A stretch of DNA of 64,000 nt from CAVRJC01 sp964505725 (GTDB lineage Bacteria; Actinomycetota; Acidimicrobiia; IMCC26256; DASPTH01): positions 12,011 through 76,010 of the forward strand of contig CAZDJK010000067.1 in NCBI GenBank assembly GCA_964505725.1, given 5' to 3'. The translations under genes were made by a program, and so were the position numbers. Below the pieces are notes generated by a model. The model was not told the origin of the DNA, made no database searches, and saw only the letters and a program-made list of their open reading frames with translations. This document shows, piece by piece, positions 57,393-64,000 of the stretch (position 1 is its first letter; each line of letters starts with the position of its first letter).

Positions 57393-57844
57393 GTCGATGG
57401 GGTGCCTCGGGGATCGGGGTCGGGCGGGTCGAGCCGGGCGCTCGCCCGGTCGAGCAGGTCGCAATCGTAGGCGTAGGTGAGGATGGCCCGCGCCTCCGCG
57501 ACCCTGCACCAGCGCACCTCGTCCACCTCAGCGTTCGGCGCGAACTCGTGCTCGACGGCCGACGGCTTCATGAGCCAGTACCGGACGACCTTGGGCCGGC
57601 CCCGCCCGTCGCGGTATCGGGTCTCGCCGAGCGGCTCCCGCAGCTCGCACCGGAGGCCGGTCTCCTCCTCGACCTCCCGCGCCGCGGTCGCTTCCGGGGT
57701 CTCCCCGGGGTCGGCCTTTCCCTTGGGAAAGCTCCAGTCGTCGTACCGCGGCCGGTGCACGAGCAGGACCTCGAGGCGCTCGGGAGGGGACGCGCGCCAA
57801 ACCACACCGCCCGCGGCCTCGATCTCGCCGTCCGGCTTCACCAT
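57389..57844 (-). CDS. Nudix hydrolase (MutT1 N-domain-like)
   Basis: A 151-residue pyrophosphohydrolase with an intact Nudix box, GKADPGETPEATAAREVEEETG (split: GKADPGETPEA then TAAREVEEETG). EAAGGVVWR at the N-terminus and DDWSFPKGKAD are typical of MutT1/diadenosine polyphosphate hydrolases. The ATG at 57844 overlaps the CHAD gene end by 7 nt. The substrate (8-oxo-dGTP, ApnA or an inorganic polyphosphate) is unproven. Confidence 0.9.
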   Translation of the reverse strand: MVKPDGEIEAAGGVVWRASPPERLEVLLVHRPRYDDWSFPKGKADPGETPEATAAREVEEETGLRCELREPLGETRYRDGRGRPKVVRYWLMKPSAVEHEFAPNAEVDEVRWCRVAEARAILTYAYDCDLLDRASARLDPPDPDPRGTPST

Positions 57845-59337
57845 CGCGAGGGCCGCGCCCGGCGCAGCCGGCGCCAGATCCCGGGCCACGCCTCGCGCGC
57901 GTCCCGTGCCGCCTGGCGTTCCGCGGCCGCGAGCTCGCCGGCCACGAACGCCTGGTCGGACGGCGCGCTCGTGCGCGTGCCGTCCGCCGGTGCTGAGAGC
58001 GCGTGCTCACGGAGCCAGCGGCCCGCGACGACCGCGTCCTGGTGTTCGCCGAGCACGTCCTGGAGCGCGGTCGCACGCGACGCGAACCGCTCCGCCGGCT
58101 TGCCGATCGCGGGCGTGATCGCCTCGGCGGCGTAGCGGCACCGCTTGGCGAGCTTCCTCACCTCGTGCAACTCCTCGTCGCGGGGCGCGTTGTCGAGCGC
58201 CTCCACCGCGCGGCTCAGCTTGCGCCACGGCTTGGCGACGAGGTCCTCCGCGTCGACGTCGTCGGCGTCGGGACCGACGGGCACGTGGCCGGTGGCGGGA
58301 ACCAGGGCGTCGAGCAGGGCGCCGTAGCGGTCCGAGCGCAGGGCCTCGAGCAGCTCGTCACGCGCGTCGACGCGCTTCCGGCGCAGGCTCGCCACGAGAT
58401 GTTTGCCCGCCTCGCGGTCGTCATCGGGCACGTGATCGAGGCGCGCCTCGAGCCGGTCGAGGAGCACCTCGGTGTCGCGCACCGCGCCGAGCCGCCCGCC
58501 GAGCCACTTCAGCTCGTCACGCACGGGCTCGCTCCACGCGGGGTCGAGCGCGTTGCGGAAGGTGCGGAGGTCGGAGCGGAGCCGTCGGGTGGCGACCCGC
58601 ATCTTGTGGATGTCCTCGGGGTCGTCACCGAGTCGCACCGCCGGGTCGTAGGCCACGATGCGCGCGACCGACGACGCGAACGCGGCCTGGAGGATCTCGG
58701 GGACCTCGGCGTCGTCGGACAGGTCGGCGGGAGGCACCAGGTCGGGCGGCTCCTGCGCGCGGGGACCGAGCGCGCGCACCACCTTGGGGACCGGATGCGG
58801 CGGGCCCGAGCCGGCGACGCGCAACCGAGCGAGGAGCGCCTCCACCGCGTCGCCTGCGGCCTCCGGCCCGATCTCCACCTCTAATTCGCGGAAGCGGGCG
58901 ACGAGGCGCGGGCCGTCGAGCACCGAGACCTCGTCGTCGGCGACTTCGGCCAGAGTCTCGCCGTCGAGGTCGCGCACGACCACCCGGTCCCGCCGGGTGA
59001 CGAGCCGGGCCACGACATCGAGCGGTGCGCCGCGGGCGATCGCGCGCACGAGGTCGACGGTGGTCTCGGGTGGCTCTCCGGGACCGCCCTCGCAGTGGAG
59101 CTCGTCGCGCTCGAGCAGCGCGCCGTTCCCGACCGGCAGCTTCACCGTCCAGCCCTCGGGCTCGCGGTAGCGCAGGCTCGCCCCCGCCCGCGAGAGCCGG
59201 AGGTCGGGGGTGTCGAAATAGGTCGCGGTGAGCCGTTTCGGCGGCGACACCTCGATGCGGATGCCGCGTTCCGCATCGGCGAGCGGGGGAAGGACGAACG
59301 ACGGCCCCGGCGTGAACTTGAACTCGCGTTCGCGCAT
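57838..59337 (-). CDS. CYTH-CHAD domain protein
   Basis: A 499-residue fusion. The N-terminal CYTH (triphosphate tunnel) domain begins EREFKF, containing the ExExK metal/phosphate motif, and continues to about residue 200. The CHAD domain (from about 225) is helical with conserved basic and His residues (DIHKMRVATRRLRSDLRTF, ELHEVRKLAKRCRYAAE). CHAD domains bind polyphosphate granules; CYTH may hydrolyse tripolyphosphate. The ATG is 5 nt after the ppk stop. Confidence 0.92.
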   Translation of the reverse strand: MREREFKFTPGPSFVLPPLADAERGIRIEVSPPKRLTATYFDTPDLRLSRAGASLRYREPEGWTVKLPVGNGALLERDELHCEGGPGEPPETTVDLVRAIARGAPLDVVARLVTRRDRVVVRDLDGETLAEVADDEVSVLDGPRLVARFRELEVEIGPEAAGDAVEALLARLRVAGSGPPHPVPKVVRALGPRAQEPPDLVPPADLSDDAEVPEILQAAFASSVARIVAYDPAVRLGDDPEDIHKMRVATRRLRSDLRTFRNALDPAWSEPVRDELKWLGGRLGAVRDTEVLLDRLEARLDHVPDDDREAGKHLVASLRRKRVDARDELLEALRSDRYGALLDALVPATGHVPVGPDADDVDAEDLVAKPWRKLSRAVEALDNAPRDEELHEVRKLAKRCRYAAEAITPAIGKPAERFASRATALQDVLGEHQDAVVAGRWLREHALSAPADGTRTSAPSDQAFVAGELAAAERQAARDAREAWPGIWRRLRRARPSRW

Positions 59338-59342
59338 ACGGG

Positions 59343-61436
59343 TCAGCCGTGACCGCGCGCCACCGCGGCCTCCTGGAGCCGGCGGTGGGCGGAGATGCCT
59401 TCGAGCGCGGCAAGCTTGCTCCAGGTGCCGTCGCCGTTCAGCTCCCACGCCAGCACGTCGTCGGCGAGGTTGATGGCGAGGATCTCCTCCAGGCGGGCCT
59501 TGAGGCGCGGGTCGGTGACCGGGGCCAGCGCTTCGACGCGGTGATCGAGGTTCCGCGGCATGAGGTCGGCGGAGCCGATGAGGTACTCGGCGGTCCTCGG
59601 ATCGGCACCGAAGCGGTACACGCGCGAGTGCTCGAGGAAGCGCCCGACGATGGAGCGGACGCGGATGGTGTCGGAGAGACCGGGCACCTGGGGCCGCAGA
59701 CAGCAGATGCCCCGCACGATCAGGTCGACCCGTGCCCCCGCTGCCGACGCGGCATACAGCGCGTCGATCATCGCGGGATCCACCAGGCTGTTCATCTTCA
59801 GGACGATGCGCCCGGCATTCCCCTTCGCGGCCTCCGCGGCGATGCGCTCGCCGATCGCGTCGCGCAGGTGGGTGGGAGCGACCACGAGCTCCCGGTAGTC
59901 ACCTTGACGGCTGTACCCGGTGAGATGGTTGAAGAGGTCGGTGAGGTCGGCGCCGAGGTCGGCGTCGGCGGAGAGCAGGCCGATGTCCTCGTAGAGGTTG
60001 GCGGTCTTCGGGTTGTAGTTGCCGGTCCCCACGTGGCAGTAGCGCCGGATGCCGTCGGCCTCCTGGCGCACGACGAGCAGGATCTTCGCGTGCGTCTTCA
60101 ATCCGACGAGACCGTAGACCACGTGCACCCCGGCCTCTTCGAGCACGCGGGCACGCTCGATGTTCGCCTCCTCGTCGAAGCGCGCCTTCAGCTCGACGAG
60201 CGCGACCACCTGCTTGCCCTGTTCGGCGGCTTTGATCAACGAGCGCACCAGCGCGCTCTCGGTGCCGGCCGTGCGGTAGATCGTCTGCTTGATCGCGAGC
60301 ACGTTGGGGTCGTTGGCTGCCTGCTCGACGAACTGCTCGACCGAGGTGGCGAACGAGTCGTAGGGATGGTGCACGAGCACGTCGCCTGCCGCGAGCACCC
60401 GGAAGATGTCGGCCGGGCCCTCGGGCCCGCCGAGCACCGCCTGGGTCTGGGGCACCCACACCTCGTCCTTGAGGTCGGGCCGGTCGATCGCATCGAGCGC
60501 CCACAGCCCGGCGAGGTCGAGTGGCCCGTCGACGACGGTCACCGCCGGCTCGGGGAAGTCGAGCTCGCGGCACAGGAGCTCCAGCACCTCGGGGCTCATC
60601 GTGGTGTCGACCTCGAGCCGCACCACCCGGCCGAACTTCGAGCGGCGCCGTAGTACCGACTCGATGGCCTCGAGCAGATCCTCGGCTTCGTCCTCGAGCT
60701 CGAAGTCGGCGTCGCGGGTGACGCGGAACACGTGGTGCGCCAGGATCTCCATCCCAGGGAAGAGCGCGTCGAGCTTGGCCGCGATCACCTGCTCGAGCGG
60801 GACGAAGCGCTCACCGTCGGGGAGCGGGATGAACCGGGGGAGCAGCGGGGGGACCTTCACCCGCGCGAAGCGCTCCTCACGGGTCGTGGGGTCCCGGACG
60901 TTGACCGCCAGATTGAGGGAGAGGTTCGAGATGTAGGGGAAGGGGTGCGCGGGGTCGACCGCGAGCGGCGTGAGCACGGGGAAGATCCGCTCCGCGAACA
61001 TCGCGTCGAGGTAGGCGCGGTCGCCGCCGGCGAGGTCCTGCCAGTAGACGAAGCGGATACCCGCATCCTCGAGCTCGGGGGCGACCTCCTTGGAGAAGAT
61101 CGCCGCCTCGCGGGCCACCAGCTCGTCGGCCCGGGTGCGGATCGCGCGGATCTGGTCGACGAGGTCGAGGCCGTCGGGCGTGGTGGTGCGCAGGCCGGCC
61201 GCGAGCTGCTCCATGAGGCCCGACACGCGCACCTCGAAGAACTCGTCGAGGTTGTCGCTGAAGATGGCGAGGAACCGCGTGCGCTCGAGCAGTGGGCTCG
61301 CAGGGTCCTCCGCCATCGCGAGCACGCGCGCGTTGAACTCCAGCCACGACAGCTCGCGGTTGAGGAAGCGTGCGCGCTCGTCGGCGATGCCCCGGGTCGG
61401 GAACGGCCCGGAGTCGACGGTGCCCAGCCGAGGCAT
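59343..61436 (-). CDS. ppk: Polyphosphate kinase 1
   Basis: A 697-residue enzyme reversibly polymerising ATP gamma-phosphate into polyphosphate. N-terminus FLNRELSWLEFNARVLAMAED, head-domain HPYDSFATSVEQFV, and the catalytic pair GLKTHAKILLVVRQE (autophosphorylated His) and YCHVGTGNYNPKTA are present. TACGAT ends 6 nt before ATG 61436. It is the first gene of the ppk / CYTH-CHAD / Nudix / SixA-like / surE operon. Confidence 0.96.
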   Translation of the reverse strand: MPRLGTVDSGPFPTRGIADERARFLNRELSWLEFNARVLAMAEDPASPLLERTRFLAIFSDNLDEFFEVRVSGLMEQLAAGLRTTTPDGLDLVDQIRAIRTRADELVAREAAIFSKEVAPELEDAGIRFVYWQDLAGGDRAYLDAMFAERIFPVLTPLAVDPAHPFPYISNLSLNLAVNVRDPTTREERFARVKVPPLLPRFIPLPDGERFVPLEQVIAAKLDALFPGMEILAHHVFRVTRDADFELEDEAEDLLEAIESVLRRRSKFGRVVRLEVDTTMSPEVLELLCRELDFPEPAVTVVDGPLDLAGLWALDAIDRPDLKDEVWVPQTQAVLGGPEGPADIFRVLAAGDVLVHHPYDSFATSVEQFVEQAANDPNVLAIKQTIYRTAGTESALVRSLIKAAEQGKQVVALVELKARFDEEANIERARVLEEAGVHVVYGLVGLKTHAKILLVVRQEADGIRRYCHVGTGNYNPKTANLYEDIGLLSADADLGADLTDLFNHLTGYSRQGDYRELVVAPTHLRDAIGERIAAEAAKGNAGRIVLKMNSLVDPAMIDALYAASAAGARVDLIVRGICCLRPQVPGLSDTIRVRSIVGRFLEHSRVYRFGADPRTAEYLIGSADLMPRNLDHRVEALAPVTDPRLKARLEEILAINLADDVLAWELNGDGTWSKLAALEGISAHRRLQEAAVARGHG

Positions 61437-61485
61437 CCGTCGATCGTACTCCGGTCGCACATCCGAATCTCAGGGTGCACGCCGG

Positions 61486-61546
61486 TTCCGTCCGGGGAAA
61501 CGCCCGATTCCGTCCGGGGAAACGGAGCCGGAACCGTCGGGAAACG
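61486..61546. repeat. 22-bp-period repeat upstream of ppk
   Basis: TTCCGTCCGGGGAAACG occurs exactly at 61486-61502 and 61508-61524 (period 22 bp), with a degenerate third copy (AACCGTC then GGGAAACG) at 61532-61546. It lies 50-110 bp upstream of ppk and before the divergent MFS gene. Confidence 0.85.
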
Positions 61547-61597
61547 GCCGGGAACGGACGGGGCTCCACCAGGCCACGGGTACTGTGACCGTTGGCG

Positions 61598-62923
61598 ATG
61601 AGCACCGATCCGCGCTTCGCGAAGCCCACGCCGTTCGCGCGGCTGCTCTCCACCCACGCCGTCAGCGTGTGCGGGGACGCGATGCTCACGGTGTCGCTCG
61701 CGGGCTCCCTCTTCTTCCAGAGCCCCACCACGGCGGCGCGCGGAAAGGTCCTCCTGTACCTGCTCATCACGATGGCGCCGTTCGCGGTGGTCGCCCCGGT
61801 GCTCGGCCCCGCGCTCGACCGGGTCAAGGGCGGCCGCCGGCTGCTCGTGGTCGGGGCGTCGGCCGGGCGAGCGCTCCTGTGCTTCTTCATGGCGATGTAC
61901 ATCAGCAAGCCCGCGCCCGAGGGCCTGCTCGTGTACCCGCTGGCGTTCGGGGTGCTGATCCTGGCCAAGGGCCACCAGATCGCCAAGAGCGCGCTGGTGC
62001 CGTCGCTGGTGACGAGCGACGAGGCGCTCGTCAACGCCAACTCGCGTCTGGCGCTCGTCGCGCTCATCGGCGCCACCGTCGGCGGTCTGCCCGCCGCCGG
62101 GATCCAGGCCCTGTTCGGCGCCGACTGGTCGCTGCGGGCGGCGGCGCTGGTGTTCGTGGGCGCGGCGATCCTCGCCGCCAAGATCCCGAAGGTCGCGCCG
62201 CGCCCCGAGCCCGACCGACGCCAGGAGGAGCTCGAGCGCGCCGAGCTCCACGAGCCGAGCATCCTCCTCGCCGGCAGCGCGATGGCGGTGCTGCGGGGCA
62301 GCGTGGGGTTCCTCTCCTTCTTCGCCGCGTTCTCGCTGAAGCACGACCTGTTCGCGCTCGGGGTCGTGCTCGTGGTCAGCGGGCTCGGCGGCTTCATCGG
62401 CACGATCGCGTCGCCGATCCTGCGCAAGTCCTTCCGGGAGGAGGTAATCGTCGCGTCCTCGCTCGTGATCCCGGCGACGTTCGCGCTTCTCGGTGCGTTC
62501 ATGGGCGGCGACGTGGGCTTCGCGCTCACCGCGATGGGTCTCGCGATCGGTGCCGCCGGCGGACGGCTCGGATTCGACAGCCTCCTGCAGCGCGACGGGC
62601 CCGACGCGGTCCGGGGCCGGGCGTTCGCCCGCTTCGAGACGCGCTTCCAGCTCGTCTGGGTGATCGGCGGCGCGATCGGCGTCATCCCGCTCGCGAAGCA
62701 GGTCGGCCTCTTCCTGCTCGCCGCCACCCTGGCCTTCGCCGCGATCTCCTACGTGGCCGCGCTGCGCGCTGCGCGCAGCCGGGTGGTGCGCACGAAGCTC
62801 CTCCCCGAGGCGGTCGACCGCGCGATCACGCGCTCCCGCACACGCGCGATGGGTGAGGTGAAGTCGCGTTTTCGTCGCAAGCCCGCCCCGAACAAGGCGT
62901 CGCCCCCGGCACCCCAGGAGTAG
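61598..62923 (+). CDS. MFS transporter
   Basis: A major facilitator protein (441 residues from ATG 61598; TTG 61592 is also in frame). It has about 11-12 helices, with GPALDRVKGGRRLLVVGASAGRALLCFF as the loop 2-3 motif and a basic C-terminal tail (KSRFRRKPAPNKASPPAPQE). TACTGT lies 11 nt before the ATG. It is divergent from ppk. The substrate is unknown. Confidence 0.85.
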   Translation: MSTDPRFAKPTPFARLLSTHAVSVCGDAMLTVSLAGSLFFQSPTTAARGKVLLYLLITMAPFAVVAPVLGPALDRVKGGRRLLVVGASAGRALLCFFMAMYISKPAPEGLLVYPLAFGVLILAKGHQIAKSALVPSLVTSDEALVNANSRLALVALIGATVGGLPAAGIQALFGADWSLRAAALVFVGAAILAAKIPKVAPRPEPDRRQEELERAELHEPSILLAGSAMAVLRGSVGFLSFFAAFSLKHDLFALGVVLVVSGLGGFIGTIASPILRKSFREEVIVASSLVIPATFALLGAFMGGDVGFALTAMGLAIGAAGGRLGFDSLLQRDGPDAVRGRAFARFETRFQLVWVIGGAIGVIPLAKQVGLFLLAATLAFAAISYVAALRAARSRVVRTKLLPEAVDRAITRSRTRAMGEVKSRFRRKPAPNKASPPAPQE

Positions 62924-62936
62924 GCGGCGCCCTGGG

Positions 62937-63263
62937 TCAGCGATCGCCGTACACACGCTCCACGGTGGCGATGCGGACAGCGTAGGCACGGTACCAGGTC
63001 GATCGGCCGAGGAGCTGCGCGTCGCGGTGCTCGGCGACCTGCTTCCACGCCCGGGCGGCCGACTCGGACGCCCAGTACGAGACCGTGATGCCGAGCCCGT
63101 GCTCGGCGTCGCGCACCGACTCGATCCCGAGGTACCCGGGCTGGTCGGCGGCGAGCTCCTCCATCCGACGCGCGGCGTCGCGGTAGCCCTCGTCGTCGGC
63201 GTCGGTGCGCAGCGACGTGAAGATCACCGCGGTGTACGGCGGCTCCGGCGTGGAGGCGAGCAC
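62937..63263 (-). CDS. Antibiotic biosynthesis monooxygenase-fold (ABM) protein
   Basis: A 108-residue ferredoxin-like-fold protein: YTAVIFTSLRTDADDEGYRDAARRMEEL, PGYLGIESVRDAEHGLGITVSYWASESAARAWKQVAEHR, matching the ABM pattern in which the second strand and the SYW...W..H segment are conserved. GTG 63263 follows GAGGG by 2 nt. Its role (quinol or heme-type oxygenation, or none) is unknown. Confidence 0.85.
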   Translation of the reverse strand: MLASTPEPPYTAVIFTSLRTDADDEGYRDAARRMEELAADQPGYLGIESVRDAEHGLGITVSYWASESAARAWKQVAEHRDAQLLGRSTWYRAYAVRIATVERVYGDR

Positions 63264-63327
63264 GCCCTCAGTCCACCACGCGCCCGAGCACCCGAGACGG
63301 GCATTTGCGCGCGCGTACGCCGATCCC

Positions 63328-64000
63328 TCATTCGTACTCGATGCGGGCGAGCCAGAGGCCGGGCGCGTCGAGCTCCGCCGGGGTCGGGAGCATGGACTCT
63401 CGCTCCCACATCCGGTTCAGGCCGTCGAGGCCCGCTCGCTCCACCACGCCGCGGCAGAACGCCTCGCCGCGCTCGTAGTGCGCGCGCTCGAGCTTGAGCC
63501 CGAGCAGTCCCTCGATGAACCGCTCCGCTTCGCCCCGCTCCACCCGGTGGCGCTTCATCGCCTCGTGGATCCGGTCGAACGAAGGGATCAGCCGCCGACC
63601 GATCGTCTCGAGCACGTGGTCGGCGTAGCCGTCGATCACCGACGTGAGTCGCTGCAGCTCCTCCCGCGGCGCCTCCTGGCGTGGCGACTGCATCGCACCG
63701 AGCACGCGCTCGGGGTTCTCCGCCATGCGTTGCAGCGACTCGGGATCCTGCGGGTCGATGTCGCCGAAGACGGCTTCGAACGCGTCGGGGTTGATCTCGT
63801 AGCTCGAGACGTAGTCGACCGACAGACGGACGAGGCGGCCCCGCACCCACGGCACCGACCGCACGGCGGCGTGGACGACCTCGTGCAACGCCACATAGAA
63901 GCGGAGATCGTCGCGCGGGAGCGACCACGCGCGCTCGAACTCGTCGATGTTGGGTACGACGAAGCACAGCGTCGGCTGGTCACCGCCGGGGCTCGTGTCC
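63328..64000 (-). CDS. Zinc metalloprotease-like protein (DUF2342 type), 5' end beyond window
   Basis: The C-terminal 224 codons or so of a larger protein. A zinc-binding helix HEVVHAAV (HExxH) follows FERAWSLPRDDLRFYVAL. Downstream are WVRGRLVRLSVDYVSSYEINP and a helical end GLLGLKLERAHYERGEAFC. This is the pattern of the actinobacterial DUF2342 / F420-biosynthesis-associated family. The start is outside the window. Confidence 0.82.
   Translation of the reverse strand, partial: DTSPGGDQPTLCFVVPNIDEFERAWSLPRDDLRFYVALHEVVHAAVRSVPWVRGRLVRLSVDYVSSYEINPDAFEAVFGDIDPQDPESLQRMAENPERVLGAMQSPRQEAPREELQRLTSVIDGYADHVLETIGRRLIPSFDRIHEAMKRHRVERGEAERFIEGLLGLKLERAHYERGEAFCRGVVERAGLDGLNRMWERESMLPTPAELDAPGLWLARIEYE

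Overview
The window is one continuous stretch of very GC-rich, gene-dense chromosome. Two WhiB-family proteins, a PASTA-domain Ser/Thr kinase, a long Lhr helicase, a DivIVA-like protein, an F420-type LLM oxidoreductase, a SenX3/RegX3-like phosphate system and a split MutT1-like pair beside ppk point to an actinobacterium. The gene mix would suit an uncultured deep-branching lineage such as Acidimicrobiia (inference). I see no rRNA, tRNA, CRISPR array, insertion sequence or prophage. The first and last genes run off the window.

Layout. 1-6.3 kb: an AddAB-like helicase/nuclease pair on the minus strand. 6.3-12 kb: an orphan glycine-betaine-type binding protein, the cystathionine beta-synthase / gamma-synthase pair, a PASTA kinase and a MarR regulator. 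12-19.6 kb: three efflux or stress units, namely MarR-MFS, a TetR operon divergent from a 14-helix MFS pump, and msrA/MarR/YceI. 19.7-26.5 kb: cell-envelope and hypothetical genes, peroxiredoxin, enoyl-CoA hydratase, a DivIVA-like protein and UppP. 26.5-32.5 kb: Lhr and exodeoxyribonuclease VII. 32.5-36 kb: sdhCAB. 36-40.7 kb: an AAA/VWA module, a lipoprotein and a macro-domain protein. 40.9-45.8 kb: WhiB, formiminotransferase, LLM oxidoreductase, then tatA with an ECF sigma / anti-sigma / RseB-like operon and a second WhiB. 46-61.5 kb: a phosphate and polyphosphate island. 61.6-64 kb: MFS, a monooxygenase-fold protein and a partial metalloprotease.

The phosphate island is the most coherent system. 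Two phoU genes, two direct-repeat PHO-box candidates, pstSCAB and a phoR-phoP pair are followed by two related phosphatases. Next comes a five-gene minus-strand operon, ppk / CYTH-CHAD / Nudix / SixA-like / surE. Its members could make, bind and break down polyphosphate.

Two regulatory themes recur. First, at least 17 genes carry a TANNNT hexamer ending only 5-8 nt before the start codon, which predicts leaderless mRNAs; genes inside operons use Shine-Dalgarno sites or 1-8 nt overlaps instead. Second, several intergenic regions hold strong palindromes or tandem repeats, including one hairpin sequence present twice 30 kb apart.
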